From the NCBI RefSeq assembly GCF_037890695.1, contig NZ_CP149571.1, positions 4,487,173 to 4,551,172 on the forward strand: 64,000 nt of DNA, in the 5' to 3' direction. This document shows positions 32,074 through 41,049 of the stretch, one piece after another. The notes below the pieces were generated by a model that had not been told where the DNA came from, made no database searches, and worked only from the letters and a program-made list of their open reading frames with translations. Both the position numbers and the translations under genes were made by a program. The stretch comes from Aeromonas jandaei (GTDB taxonomy: Bacteria > Pseudomonadota > Gammaproteobacteria > Enterobacterales > Aeromonadaceae). How positions within the stretch are numbered: the stretch's first letter is position 1; each line of letters begins with the position of its first letter.

Positions 32074-32119
32074 AGATTACCCCCCATGTTTTCAACGTGA
32101 CTGTTCAAGAGAGTGATTT

Positions 32120-32569
32120 ATGCGTACCCGTAACGACCGCATCCGCCAAGCCATCGGCTTTGAAGTGATTGGCCTGTTCATTGCCGCACCGCTGGCCAGC
32201 TGGGCGACCGGCATTCACCTCAGCCACATGGGGCCACTGGCGCTCTTCTTCTCGGTGATGGCGACCCTCTGGAACTACATCTACAACATCGGCGTCGACA
32301 AGCTGCTGCTCAAATATCAGGGCCACACCTACAAGAATGTCTGGCAGCGGGTGGTGCACGCCATCGGCTTCGAAGGGGGTCTCCTGACCGTGGCCCTGCC
32401 GGCCATGGCCTGGTGGCTCAACGTCAGCATGCTGGAGGCGCTGGTGCTGGATCTGGGCTTCGTTGCCTTCTATCTGGTCTACGCCTTCGTCTACAACTGG
32501 GTTTACGACAAGGTATTCCCGATCCCTGGCGAGTCGCTGCCGAACCTGCAGCAGAATGCACTGGGTTGA
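32120..32569 (+). CDS. PACE-family efflux transporter
   Basis: 149 residues, four transmembrane helices in two tandem bacterial transmembrane pair (BTP) domains. Key residues include the Glu of AIGFEVIGLF in helix 1 and the repeat equivalent AIGFEGGLLT, WNYIYNIGVDKLL and YNWVYDKVFP. PACE pumps (AceI type) export biocides such as chlorhexidine and short diamines in proton exchange. Substrate is not deducible. Divergent LysR gene is the probable regulator. Confidence 0.9.
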   Translation: MRTRNDRIRQAIGFEVIGLFIAAPLASWATGIHLSHMGPLALFFSVMATLWNYIYNIGVDKLLLKYQGHTYKNVWQRVVHAIGFEGGLLTVALPAMAWWLNVSMLEALVLDLGFVAFYLVYAFVYNWVYDKVFPIPGESLPNLQQNALG

Positions 32570-32599
32570 AGAGAGACCGGCAACAAACGGTAAAAACAG

Positions 32600-32636
32600 G
32601 GCACCATCATGAAACCTAATGATGGTGCCGGAGAGG
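32600..32636. terminator. Perfect hairpin between PACE gene and hypothetical gene
   Basis: GGCACCATCAT (32600-32610) and ATGATGGTGCC (32619-32629) with an 8-nt loop. On the minus strand it is followed by CTGTTTTTACC, so it best terminates the minus-strand gene at 32676 and may serve the PACE gene too. Confidence 0.75.
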
Positions 32637-32675
32637 AGGTCGGGACGCGCTGACCGGGCGGTCAGCGGCAGGGGA

Positions 32676-33026
32676 TCAGGCCTGAGCCTTGGCGGCTTCG
32701 CTGCTCTCGGCCTCTTCGCTCTCCTGTTGGGCCTGGGCGGCCTGCAGGGCTTCCAGTTCGTTCTGGTAGTCGCTCAGGATCTGCTGGGCCACTGCCATGT
32801 CACCCTTGTGCTTGCGCTCGAACAGATGGTGCTGCACCACGCCGTTGAGATACTCCACCGTGATGGGCTGCTCAAGGGTTCCCATCAACTCCTCTTTCTC
32901 CAGCTCGGCATTGATTTCATCGGCGGTAGTGCGCAGCAGCCCGGCCAATTGAACCAACATGCGGCGCTCACCTTCGCGCAGCAGGCTCAACATGCGGTTT
33001 CTCTGCTGCTCATTCTGTTGGGTCAT
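32676..33026 (-). CDS. Hypothetical acidic/Q-rich protein
   Basis: 116 residues, not recognised. Residues 1-35 are rich in Gln, Arg and Leu; a central block (TADEINAELEKEELMG, then ITVEYLNGVVQHHLFERK) looks helical; the tail is Gln/Glu/Ala-rich and probably disordered. No signal peptide or membrane span, so cytoplasmic. ATG 33026 has AAGGA 6 nt upstream. Single gene with its own terminator. Confidence 0.75.
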   Translation of the reverse strand: MTQQNEQQRNRMLSLLREGERRMLVQLAGLLRTTADEINAELEKEELMGTLEQPITVEYLNGVVQHHLFERKHKGDMAVAQQILSDYQNELEALQAAQAQQESEEAESSEAAKAQA

Positions 33027-33244
33027 ACATTTCCTTACGTCGATAGGGAACAATCCCGCTCATTCTGCCCTGTCCCCGAGACAGCGTCTATCTCATGCCC
33101 CCCACTAATTTTCGGCGCTCGCTCACAAATGGCGCCAGATGCTATTTGCTCCGGCTCTGGGGTATAGTAGCCGCTGATTTTCGGGATATTTCTGCAGCAA
33201 AAGGGTGTCCCGCCAGCTTATTCATCGAGGCGAACTTCTCCGTT

Positions 33245-33562
33245 ATGACCGATGCCATTGTGGTGCTCTGCACCTGCCCCGACCAAACCAGTGCCGACCT
33301 CCTCTGCGAACAGCTGCTGAACCGCCAGCTGGCCGCCTGCATCAATCAGCTGCCGGGGGTCACCTCCGTCTACCGCTGGCAGGGCAAGGTTGAGCGGGCA
33401 ACCGAGATCCAGCTCGTCATCAAATCCCGCCAGCCGCTCTTTGCCGAACTGCAGGCGTGCATTCTGGCCCATCACCCCTATGAGGTGCCCGAGCTGCTGG
33501 CCCTGCCGGTGAGCGCCGGCCTGCCCGCCTACCTCGACTGGCTCAAGGAGGAGACACCATGA
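33245..33562 (+). CDS. cutA: Divalent-cation tolerance protein CutA
   Basis: 105 residues, trimeric CutA1 fold: VVLCTCPDQTSADLL, AACINQLPGVTSVYRWQGK, EIQLVIKSR and HPYEVPELLALPV. Linked to copper tolerance in E. coli, although the direct role is unclear. ATG 33245 matches the family length; the open frame extends 50 codons upstream without family support. Its stop overlaps dsbD (ATGA), the same order as E. coli cutA-dsbD. Confidence 0.94.
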   Translation: MTDAIVVLCTCPDQTSADLLCEQLLNRQLAACINQLPGVTSVYRWQGKVERATEIQLVIKSRQPLFAELQACILAHHPYEVPELLALPVSAGLPAYLDWLKEETP

Positions 33563-35343
33563 TGCGCAGTCGCCTGTTCCCCCTCCTGCTGGTGCTGCTG
33601 ACGCTGGCCACGGCCGGACTCGCGCCAGCCCGGGCCAGCGGCACCGATATTCTCGGCTCCCTCGGCCTTGCGGCGAACGCCAAACCGACGTTCCTCAAGG
33701 TGGATGAGGCGTTTCGTCTCGAGAGCGAACAGCGGGGTGATCAGCTGCTGCTGACCCTCCACATCGCTGACGACTACTACCTCTATCGCCACAGCCTGCG
33801 CTTCAAGGGAACCAACCTCACCTTCAGCGACCCGGCGCTGCCGGAGGGGAGCGAGCATGAGGATGACTTCTTCGGCAAGACCCGGGTCTACTACCAACAG
33901 GTGACCATAGCCGTGCCACTGCGAGAGGTGGGCGAGCACGCTACCCTGCGCCTCACCTATCAGGGCTGTACCGATGGTCTCTGCTACCCGCCGACCGACA
34001 AGCTGATCGAGGTTGCCCCGCTCGCCGCGTCTGGCGCGGATAACCCGCAGGCGGCCAACCCGTCACTCAGTCAGCAGGATCAGCTGGCCGCCGCCCTCGG
34101 CAGCCAGGGCTTCTGGCTCAGTGTCGCCGCCTTCTTCGCACTGGGGCTGGGACTTGCCTTTACCCCCTGCGTCTTCCCCATGTACCCCATTCTGACCGGC
34201 ATCATCGCCGGTGCCGGCCATCGCCTCTCCACCGGCCGCGCCTTCATGCTCTCCATGGTCTATGTGCAGGGGATGGCGGTGACCTACACCCTGCTCGGAC
34301 TGGTGGTCGCCTCGGCAGGGCTGAAGTTCCAGGCTGCGCTGCAACACCCCTATGTGCTGATCGGCCTCTCGCTGATGTTCGTGCTGCTGGCCCTCTCCAT
34401 GTTCGGGCTCTACACCCTGCAGTTGCCGAGCAGCTTGCAAACCCGACTCTCCGGCCTCTCCAACCGCCAGCAGGGCGGCTCGGTCGCCGGGGTCGCCATC
34501 ATGGGAATGATCTCCGGGCTGGTCTGCTCCCCCTGCACCACGGCGCCGCTTTCAGGAGCCCTTATCTATGTGGCCCAGAGCGGCGATCTCTGGCTCGGTG
34601 CTGCGGCGCTCTATGCCCTCTCGCTCGGGATGGGGCTGCCGCTGCTGCTGCTGGGCACCTCGGGCGGCAAGCTGCTGCCCAAGGCGGGCGCCTGGATGGA
34701 TGTGATCAAGCAGCTGTTTGGCTTCGCGTTGCTGGCGGTGCCGATCCTGCTGCTGTCACGGCTCTGGAGCGATCAGATCACCCCCCTCGCCTGGCTTGGC
34801 TGGGGGCTGCTGCTGTGTGGCTATCTCTATCACCACAACCAGCACCAGCCCCATTCGGTGGCCAAGAGCCTGCGCGGCTTCGTGCTGCTGCTGGCGATGA
34901 TCAGCGCCGTGGTGGTGGGCAAGGATCTGCTGCAACCGCCCGCTACCGGCGCGGTCACGACGGGCACCAACCAGAGCGCCCCGCAGTTTGTCCGCATCAA
35001 GACCCTGGCTGACCTCAAGGTGCAGCTGGCTGCCGCCCGCGGCAAGCCTGTGCTGCTCGACCTCTATGCCGACTGGTGCGTCGCCTGCAAGGAGTTCGAA
35101 CACAAGACCTTCAGCGACGCCGCAGTGCGCGAGCGTTTCGGTCAGATGGTGCTGCTGCAGGCGGATGTCACCGCCAACGACGATGCCGATGTCGAGCTGC
35201 TCAACACCCTCAATGTGCTGGGGCTGCCGACCCTCATCTTCTTCGACCGCGAGGGCAAGGAGCTGACAGGCCAGCGGGTCACCGGCTTTATGGGGCCGGC
35301 GGAGTTCCTCGCTCACCTCGACAGGGTCAGCCATGCCAAGTGA
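33559..35343 (+). CDS. dsbD: Thiol:disulfide interchange protein DsbD
   Basis: 594 residues. Signal peptide (about 1-27), periplasmic alpha domain with its Cys pair in YQGCTDGLCYPP, an eight-helix membrane beta domain with Cys in FTPCVFPMYPILTG and SPCTTAPLSGAL, and a C-terminal thioredoxin-like gamma domain with DWCVACKEFE. All three redox Cys pairs are present. It moves electrons from cytoplasmic thioredoxin to DsbC/DsbG and CcmG. AAGGAGG lies 7 nt before the ATG. Confidence 0.96.
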   Translation: MMRSRLFPLLLVLLTLATAGLAPARASGTDILGSLGLAANAKPTFLKVDEAFRLESEQRGDQLLLTLHIADDYYLYRHSLRFKGTNLTFSDPALPEGSEHEDDFFGKTRVYYQQVTIAVPLREVGEHATLRLTYQGCTDGLCYPPTDKLIEVAPLAASGADNPQAANPSLSQQDQLAAALGSQGFWLSVAAFFALGLGLAFTPCVFPMYPILTGIIAGAGHRLSTGRAFMLSMVYVQGMAVTYTLLGLVVASAGLKFQAALQHPYVLIGLSLMFVLLALSMFGLYTLQLPSSLQTRLSGLSNRQQGGSVAGVAIMGMISGLVCSPCTTAPLSGALIYVAQSGDLWLGAAALYALSLGMGLPLLLLGTSGGKLLPKAGAWMDVIKQLFGFALLAVPILLLSRLWSDQITPLAWLGWGLLLCGYLYHHNQHQPHSVAKSLRGFVLLLAMISAVVVGKDLLQPPATGAVTTGTNQSAPQFVRIKTLADLKVQLAAARGKPVLLDLYADWCVACKEFEHKTFSDAAVRERFGQMVLLQADVTANDDADVELLNTLNVLGLPTLIFFDREGKELTGQRVTGFMGPAEFLAHLDRVSHAK

Positions 35344-35824
35344 GCTGCGCCGATTGCAGCCAAGCGATGCGCCGGCCTTGCAGCGGCTGCTGGAACTGGC
35401 CCCTGCCTATCAGGCGGCAGTGAGCGATGAGCCCCTCTCCGCACACGCCGCAGAAGAGGAGCTGGTAGCCTGCCCACCCGGCCTGCCGCTCTCTGCCAAG
35501 CATCTCATCGGTCGCTGGGAAGAGGGGGAGCTAACCGCCGTCATCGATCTGCTGCGCGGTTATCCCGACCTGACCACCGCCTATCTGGGGCTGTTGCTGG
35601 TGGGGGAACCCTGGCAAGGGGCTGGCCGGGGGCAGGAGCTCTATCGCCACGCCTGCTCGCTGGCGCGCTCATGGGGAGCCACCCGACTTCGTCTGTCGGT
35701 CATTGCCAGCAATGAATCCGCACTCTCTTTTTGGCAGCGCAGAGGGTTCACCGAGTGCTATCGTCGCGAGCTGGCCGGCTATCGGGCCGAGGCCATCGTG
35801 CTGGAATGCGCACTGGAACCGTGA
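35333..35824 (+). CDS. GNAT-family N-acetyltransferase
   Basis: 163 residues. Acetyl-CoA motif A appears as VGEPWQGAGRGQELY (R/Q-x-x-G-x-G/A variant) and motif B as ASNESALSFWQRRGF. Substrate unknown. The ATG lies 11 nt inside the end of dsbD, so it is probably co-translated, though this need not mean shared function. Confidence 0.85.
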   Translation: MPSELRRLQPSDAPALQRLLELAPAYQAAVSDEPLSAHAAEEELVACPPGLPLSAKHLIGRWEEGELTAVIDLLRGYPDLTTAYLGLLLVGEPWQGAGRGQELYRHACSLARSWGATRLRLSVIASNESALSFWQRRGFTECYRRELAGYRAEAIVLECALEP

Positions 35825-35903
35825 GCCGAGGTTTGCCACCGCCCGTTCGCGTGGCACAATCTGCCCTCCCGTTTTGCTCTTTTTGCACCTGTTCGGAGTT
35901 TTG

Positions 35904-36317
35904 ATGAAAAAGTGGTTCATCCCCCTGCTGGCCCTCTGGCTGTTTGGTTGTAGTGCAGGGCCCGGAGAAGATGTTATCCGCCAGCAGGTTACCGCCAAGT
36001 TGCTGGCCGAAACGGATGCCAACCTGTTCGATATCAGCGACTTCACCATCCTTGGCAAGGAGGAGCGGATGGAGGGAGTCTATCTGGTCAAGGTGAGCTA
36101 CCAGCTCCACTTCAAGCAGGGACTGGATCAGCTGCAGGTGCTGCACGACGAAGATCTGATTTATGACCGTGTCGGCCCCTTCCAGCAGGAGATGGGACTG
36201 ATGGAGCTCGAGCGCAAATATGGCGAGTTCGAAGCGGGTCAGGTACTGCCGCAAGAGGCAGAGGTGTGGATGATGAAGGGCGAACAGGGGTGGCGACTGG
36301 CTGAACCGGCGCAATAA
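35904..36317 (+). CDS. Small putative lipoprotein
   Basis: 137 residues. Signal peptide with lipobox LFGC (Cys16 in LLALWLFGCSAG), so predicted lipidated. The mature part is acidic with DLFDISDF-type sequence and VKVSYQLHFKQGLDQL. No family recognised. GGAG lies 6 nt before the ATG; an open extension upstream to 35703 lies mainly inside the GNAT gene in another frame and is rejected. Confidence 0.8.
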   Translation: MKKWFIPLLALWLFGCSAGPGEDVIRQQVTAKLLAETDANLFDISDFTILGKEERMEGVYLVKVSYQLHFKQGLDQLQVLHDEDLIYDRVGPFQQEMGLMELERKYGEFEAGQVLPQEAEVWMMKGEQGWRLAEPAQ

Positions 36318-36380
36318 AGGGCTGCCGGCCCCTTACTCTCTGCAAGCTAGGCAACGGCAGCTCTGCCGTGGTTGACCAGC

Positions 36381-36971
36381 TCAGACCTGGGTATCGACCC
36401 GATACCCTTTTTGGTCTGCGGGTTCACCCGGCAGCTTGCTGGCCAACCCCGACAGCACATCCTTGAGGGTGATCCCGCTATCTGCCGCACCGCTGCTCTC
36501 CAGCAGCTTGGTCAGCTGGCTCTGCAAGGGGTCAATCGCGTCGTTTTGCCCCCCCTGGCGGCTCTCTTTGTCCTTCCCGTCTTGTTGATCCAGCGTCTCC
36601 AGCAGACGCGCCAGATCCCGTTTCAGCGGGCTCTCGCTGTTGTCGGCGAGCGCAATCTTTCGTTGTTCCTGTTCTTGCCGCTGTTGTTGCTGCAACGCCA
36701 GCTGTTGCTCCTGCTGCTGTTGCAGGGCTCCCATCATGGTATTGATAAACGCCTCCAGCGAGTCCTTGATTGACATATGGCTGCCGCCACCCCCTTCTCC
36801 TTTCGACGACAGTCCGAGACTGTCCAGCACAGAGCCAAGATCGCGCAACATCCGGCTGTCACTGCCAGCTGATGACGACAGCGTCGTCCTCGCCAATGGC
36901 TGCGCGATAGAAGATCCCTGCCGTTGCACCAGCGGGCTGGGCCCGCCCGACGCGACCACATTTATCTCCAT
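36381..36971 (-). CDS. Hypothetical protein with Gln-rich segment
   Basis: 196 residues, not recognised. Ser/Gly-rich N-terminus, MSIKDSLEAFINTMMGALQ (about 66-84), then a Gln-rich tract (about 84-105), then two segments with similar pattern (PLKRDLARLLETLDQQ and PLQSQLTKLLESSG). No signal peptide. GGAGG lies 6 nt before the ATG, so translation is credible. Stands alone. Confidence 0.7.
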   Translation of the reverse strand: MEINVVASGGPSPLVQRQGSSIAQPLARTTLSSSAGSDSRMLRDLGSVLDSLGLSSKGEGGGGSHMSIKDSLEAFINTMMGALQQQQEQQLALQQQQRQEQEQRKIALADNSESPLKRDLARLLETLDQQDGKDKESRQGGQNDAIDPLQSQLTKLLESSGAADSGITLKDVLSGLASKLPGEPADQKGYRVDTQV

Positions 36972-37052
36972 CTTGGCCCTCCTTCACATCTTTTTCGGCC
37001 AGCTAACCCGCTCTTGTTCACCTGGCCCGGCATCACTCTCACACCTAAAAGA

Positions 37053-37161
37053 TAGCGCCAACCGGAAGGGATTGGCGCTAACGCATTTTTTGGTCTATCA
37101 GGCTGGGCGCTAGTGCAGTGCCGCTATAAACAAGGGCTGGCGGGGCACAGTGTCCCGCCAG
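37053..37161 (-). terminator. Two hairpins downstream of the PuuB-like gene
   Basis: CTGGCGGG (37137-37144) pairs with CCCGCCAG (37154-37161), 5 bp after the stop codon. TAGCGCCAA (37053-37061) pairs with TTGGCGCTA (37072-37080) and is followed on the minus strand by TCTTTTAG. Either could end the transcript; the second has the better T-run. Confidence 0.6.
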
Positions 37162-37165
37162 TGGC

Positions 37166-38479
37166 TCAGAAGATATCCTTGAAACGGTGCCACAGCATCC
37201 CCAGCGCCAGCAGCGGAGAGCGCAGCGCCGGGCCTCCCGGGAAGGTGATATGGGGCACGCTGGCGAAGAGATCGAAACCCCGGCTCTCGCCGCGGATCGC
37301 CTCGGCTACCAGCTTGCCCGCCATATGGGTGGCATTGAGACCATGCCCCGAGTAGGCCTGGGCGTAGAGCACATTGGGATGATCCTTGAGACGGCCAATC
37401 TGCGGCAGCCGGTTGGCACCAATCCCGATCATCCCGCCCCACTGAAACTCGATGGCGGTACCAGCCAGCTCGGGGAAGACCCGCAGCATCTTGGGCAACA
37501 TAAAGGCCTTGATGTCGCGGGGATCCCTTCCCGAGTAGTTGCAGGCCCCGCCAAACAGCAGACGACCGTCGGCGGAGAGGCGGTAGTAGTCGAGCGCCAC
37601 GTTCTGATCGCACACCGCCATGTTTTGCGGCAGCAAGCGCTGGCGCAAGCGGCGATCCAGCACCTCGGTGGCGAGGATGTAAGAACCGGCCGGCAGCACC
37701 CGTCCTCCCAGCTCCGGATTGAGGTCATTGAGGTAGGCGTTGCAGCCGATCACCAGATAGTCGGCAGTGACCCGGCCGTGGGCGGTGGTCACCTCCACCT
37801 GCTTGCCGTAATCGATATGGGTCACTCTGGAGTGTTCAAACAGGGAAACCCCGAGGCTGGCTGCGGCGCGCGCCTCGCCGAGCGCCAGATTTAGGGGATG
37901 GAGATGGCCGGAACCCATGTCGATGAGGCCGCCGATATAGCGATCCGACCCCACCACTGTATGGATATCTTCCCGCGGCACCAGTTTGAGTTCGTGCTCA
38001 TAGCCCAGACTCGCCAGATGGTCGAGATCCTCCTCAAAGCCGGCCAGATGACGCTGACGGGTCGCGAGGTCGCAGTAACCCCAAGTGAGGTCACACTCGA
38101 TATTGAAACGCTCGACCCGCTCGCGTACCAGCTGCACCGCCTCCAGCCCCATCAGGTCGAGTTCGCGCACCCCATCCTCACCAATCCAGCGGGCGAACTG
38201 GCTGGTATCGTGGCCGATACCGCGAATAAGCTGACCACCGTTGCGCCCGGAGGCGCCCCAACCGATGCGGTTGGCCTCCAGCAGCACCACCTTGTAGCCC
38301 GCATCAGCCAAGTTGATGGCGGTGTTGAGGCCGGTAAAACCGCCGCCGATAATGCAGACGTCAGCCTTGTGCTCCCCCTCCAGCTCGGGCCACTGTTGCG
38401 AGTCGTTGCGGGTGGCCGCGTAGTAGGAGGCGACGTGCTCCTGATATCCGTTGTGCTTTCCTGCCTGCATACTCAGCAT
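37166..38479 (-). CDS. puuB: FAD-dependent amine oxidase, PuuB-like
   Basis: 437 residues, DAO-type flavoenzyme. FAD-binding VCIIGGGFTGLNTAINLAD (about 41-59), IGWGASGRNGGQLIRGIGHD, and C-terminal GMIGIGANRLPQIGR and QAYSGHGLNATHMAGK. It resembles gamma-glutamylputrescine oxidase of putrescine breakdown, but no other puu gene is nearby, so related amine substrates are possible. Two starts, 38479 and 38470; AGGA lies 8 nt before the second, AAGG 6 nt before the first. Confidence 0.78.
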   Translation of the reverse strand: MLSMQAGKHNGYQEHVASYYAATRNDSQQWPELEGEHKADVCIIGGGFTGLNTAINLADAGYKVVLLEANRIGWGASGRNGGQLIRGIGHDTSQFARWIGEDGVRELDLMGLEAVQLVRERVERFNIECDLTWGYCDLATRQRHLAGFEEDLDHLASLGYEHELKLVPREDIHTVVGSDRYIGGLIDMGSGHLHPLNLALGEARAAASLGVSLFEHSRVTHIDYGKQVEVTTAHGRVTADYLVIGCNAYLNDLNPELGGRVLPAGSYILATEVLDRRLRQRLLPQNMAVCDQNVALDYYRLSADGRLLFGGACNYSGRDPRDIKAFMLPKMLRVFPELAGTAIEFQWGGMIGIGANRLPQIGRLKDHPNVLYAQAYSGHGLNATHMAGKLVAEAIRGESRGFDLFASVPHITFPGGPALRSPLLALGMLWHRFKDIF

Positions 38480-38578
38480 CCTGCCTTGGTTGCAAATTGT
38501 TTAATAAAATAAGCAAAGTTATTTCGATAATACCCAGTTCCTCCTCCACTCACCAACCGGTGCGGATCACAGAAATGC

Positions 38579-38604
38579 AAAAGGCGCCCCGAAGGGCGCC
38601 TTTT
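38579..38604 (-). terminator. Terminator of fbaA
   Basis: AAAAGGCGCCC-CGAA-GGGCGCCTTTT, a perfect 11-bp stem, 26 bp after the fbaA stop. Confidence 0.93.
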
Positions 38605-38629
38605 CATGCAATCAAGGTGCTGTAACGAA

Positions 38630-39709
38630 TTACAGTACGTCGATGGCGTTCAGGTCGGAGAAAGCCTGCTCCAGACGCTTGATCATGGAAGTCTGACCTT
38701 CACGCAGCCATACGCGCGGGTCGTAGTACTTCTTGTTCGGCTTGTCGGCACCTTCCGGGTTGCCCAGCTGGCCTTGCAGGTAAGCTTCGTTCTTCTTGTA
38801 GAAGTGCAGCAGACCTTCCCAGGTAGCCCACTGGGTGTCGGTGTCGATGTTCATCTTCACTACGCCGTAGGAGATGGACTCGCGGATCTCTTCCAGAGTG
38901 GAACCTGAACCACCGTGGAATACGAAGTCCAGAGACTTGGCCGGGATGCCGAACTTCTCGGAAACGTACTTCTGGGAAGCGTCCAGGATGGACGGGGTCA
39001 GTTTGACGTTACCCGGCTTGTATACACCGTGTACGTTGCCGAAGGAGGCAGCGATGGTGAAACGCGGGCTGATCTTGGACAGACGCTCGTAAGCGTAGGC
39101 AACATCTTCCGGCTGGGTGTACAGAGCGGACTGATCCATGTGGCTGTTGTCGACGCCGTCTTCTTCGCCACCGGTGCAACCCAGTTCCAGCTCCAGAGTC
39201 ATGTTCATCTTGGCCATGCGAGTCAGGTACTCGCAGCAGATGTCGATGTTCTCTTCCAGAGACTCTTCGGACAGATCCAGCATGTGGGAGGAGAACAGCG
39301 GCTTGCCGGTTTCAGCAAAGTGCTTCTCGCCCGCTTCCAGCAGACCGTCGATCCACGGCAGCAGCTTCTTGGCAGCGTGGTCGGTGTGCAGGATTACCGG
39401 CACGCCGTAGGCTTCGGCAACAGCGTGAACGTGCTTGGCACCGGAGATGGCACCCAAGATGGCAGCTTTCTGACCTTCCAGCTTCAGACCCTTACCGGCG
39501 GTGAACACGGCACCACCGTTGGAGAACTGAACGATAACCGGCGCTTTAACCTTGGCGGCAGCTTCCAGTACGGCGTTCACGGAGTCGGTACCAACGCAGT
39601 TTACAGCCGGCAGAGCGAAGCCGTTCTCTTTAGCGATGGCGAACACTTTCTGAACGTCATCACCAGTGATCACGCCGGGTTTTACGAAGTCGAAAATTTT
39701 CTTAGACAT
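38630..39709 (-). CDS. fbaA: Class II fructose-1,6-bisphosphate aldolase
   Basis: 359 residues, the long type A class II aldolase. Zinc and active-site blocks: VPVILHTDHAAKKLLPW, LELELGCTGGEEDGVDN, FGNVHGVYKPGN, FVFHGGSGSTLEEI and KMNIDTDTQWA. Glycolysis/gluconeogenesis. Strong codon bias suggests high expression. Follows pgk by 115 bp with a hairpin between. Confidence 0.97.
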   Translation of the reverse strand: MSKKIFDFVKPGVITGDDVQKVFAIAKENGFALPAVNCVGTDSVNAVLEAAAKVKAPVIVQFSNGGAVFTAGKGLKLEGQKAAILGAISGAKHVHAVAEAYGVPVILHTDHAAKKLLPWIDGLLEAGEKHFAETGKPLFSSHMLDLSEESLEENIDICCEYLTRMAKMNMTLELELGCTGGEEDGVDNSHMDQSALYTQPEDVAYAYERLSKISPRFTIAASFGNVHGVYKPGNVKLTPSILDASQKYVSEKFGIPAKSLDFVFHGGSGSTLEEIRESISYGVVKMNIDTDTQWATWEGLLHFYKKNEAYLQGQLGNPEGADKPNKKYYDPRVWLREGQTSMIKRLEQAFSDLNAIDVL

Positions 39710-39791
39710 GTTTAATCGTCCTGTCTCGTATGCCGTTAATAAAAAATGGGGGGTTCATCATGAACCGGCACAGCGGGCACATGATAAACGA

Positions 39792-39815
39792 AACGGGAGG
39801 CTTTTGCCCCCCGTT
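39792..39815 (-). terminator. Hairpin between pgk and fbaA
   Basis: AACGGGAGGC pairs with GCCCCCCGTT (one mismatch) around a TTTT loop; a T-rich stretch follows on the minus strand. Likely partial terminator or processing hairpin that lets fbaA be expressed apart from epd-pgk. Confidence 0.6.
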
Positions 39816-39824
39816 CCGGGTCAA

Positions 39825-40988
39825 TTAGGCTTTGGCGCGCTGTTCCAGAATCTCAACAGCCGGCAGAACCTTGCCTTCTACGAACTCCAGGAAGGCGCCG
39901 CCGCCAGTGGAGATGTAGGAGACTTTGTCAGCGATGCCGAACTTGTCGATGGCAGCCAGGGTGTCGCCACCGCCAGCGATGGAGAAGGCCGGAGAAGCAG
40001 CGATGGCTTCAGCGATAACCTTGGTGCCTTCAGCGAACTGGTCGAACTCGAACACACCAACCGGGCCGTTCCACAGAATGGTCTTGGCGTTCATGATGAT
40101 GTCAGCCAGAGCCTTGGCAGAATCCGGGCCGATGTCGAAGATCATGTCGCCGTCGGTCACATCGTTAACAGACTTGATGGTGGCCGGAGTGGACTCGGAG
40201 AACTCGGCGCCTACAACCACGTCGGTGGTCACAGGAATGTTGGTCTCGGCAGCCAGTTTCTTGGCAGTGTCGATCAGGTCGTGCTCGCACAGGGACTTGC
40301 CGACGTTGTGACCGGCAGCAGCGATGAAGGTGTTGGCGATGCCACCACCGACAACCAGCTGGTCAGCGATTTTGGAGAGGGATTCCAGAACGGTCAGCTT
40401 GGTGGAGACCTTGGAGCCGCCAACGATGGCAACCATCGGGCGCTCGGGCTTCAGCATGGCTTTGCCCAGCGCTTCCAGTTCACCCGCCAGCAGCGGGCCG
40501 GCACAAGCGACCGGAGCGAACTGGGCAACACCGTAGGTGGAGCCTTCGGCGCGGTGAGCAGTACCGAACGCGTCCATTACAAAGACGTCACACAGGGCGG
40601 CGTATTTTTTGGCCAGCTCTTCGGTGTTCTTCTTCTCGCCTTTGTTGAAACGGCAGTTTTCCAGCACAACCAGCTCACCGGCAGCGACTTCTACGCCATC
40701 CAGGTAATCCTTGGCCAGGCGAACCGGGCAGGACAGAGCGTCTTTCAGATAGTTGACAACCGGCAGCAGAGAGAACTCTTCGTTGTACTCGCCTTCGGTC
40801 GGACGACCCAGGTGGGAGGTGATCATCAGCTTGGCGCCCTTTTCCAGAGCCAGCTTGATGGTCGGCAGGGTAGCGACGATACGTGCATCGGAGGTGACCT
40901 TGCCGTCTTTTACCGGCACGTTCAGGTCAGCACGGATCAGAACGCGTTTGCCCGCCAGATCCAGGTCAGTCATCTTGATAACAGACAT
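39825..40988 (-). CDS. pgk: Phosphoglycerate kinase
   Basis: 387 residues, same as E. coli. [15 protein letters not shown] at the N-terminus, [21 protein letters not shown] and the C-terminal nucleotide loop [13 protein letters not shown] with [13 protein letters not shown] 40988 has an AGAGGA Shine-Dalgarno; a 24-codon upstream extension overlapping epd is rejected. Strong codon bias. Confidence 0.97.
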   Translation of the reverse strand: MSVIKMTDLDLAGKRVLIRADLNVPVKDGKVTSDARIVATLPTIKLALEKGAKLMITSHLGRPTEGEYNEEFSLLPVVNYLKDALSCPVRLAKDYLDGVEVAAGELVVLENCRFNKGEKKNTEELAKKYAALCDVFVMDAFGTAHRAEGSTYGVAQFAPVACAGPLLAGELEALGKAMLKPERPMVAIVGGSKVSTKLTVLESLSKIADQLVVGGGIANTFIAAAGHNVGKSLCEHDLIDTAKKLAAETNIPVTTDVVVGAEFSESTPATIKSVNDVTDGDMIFDIGPDSAKALADIIMNAKTILWNGPVGVFEFDQFAEGTKVIAEAIAASPAFSIAGGGDTLAAIDKFGIADKVSYISTGGGAFLEFVEGKVLPAVEILEQRAKA

Positions 40989-41049
40989 ATTCAGTCCTCT
41001 ATATTTTCCAGGTAATGTTAAAAACAGTAACCTTTCGCCCGGGGCAGGC

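Noticed and set aside
33095..33244. Longer CutA with a 50-residue N-terminal extension
   Set aside because: The extension has no family counterpart and the standard start at 33245 gives the usual length.
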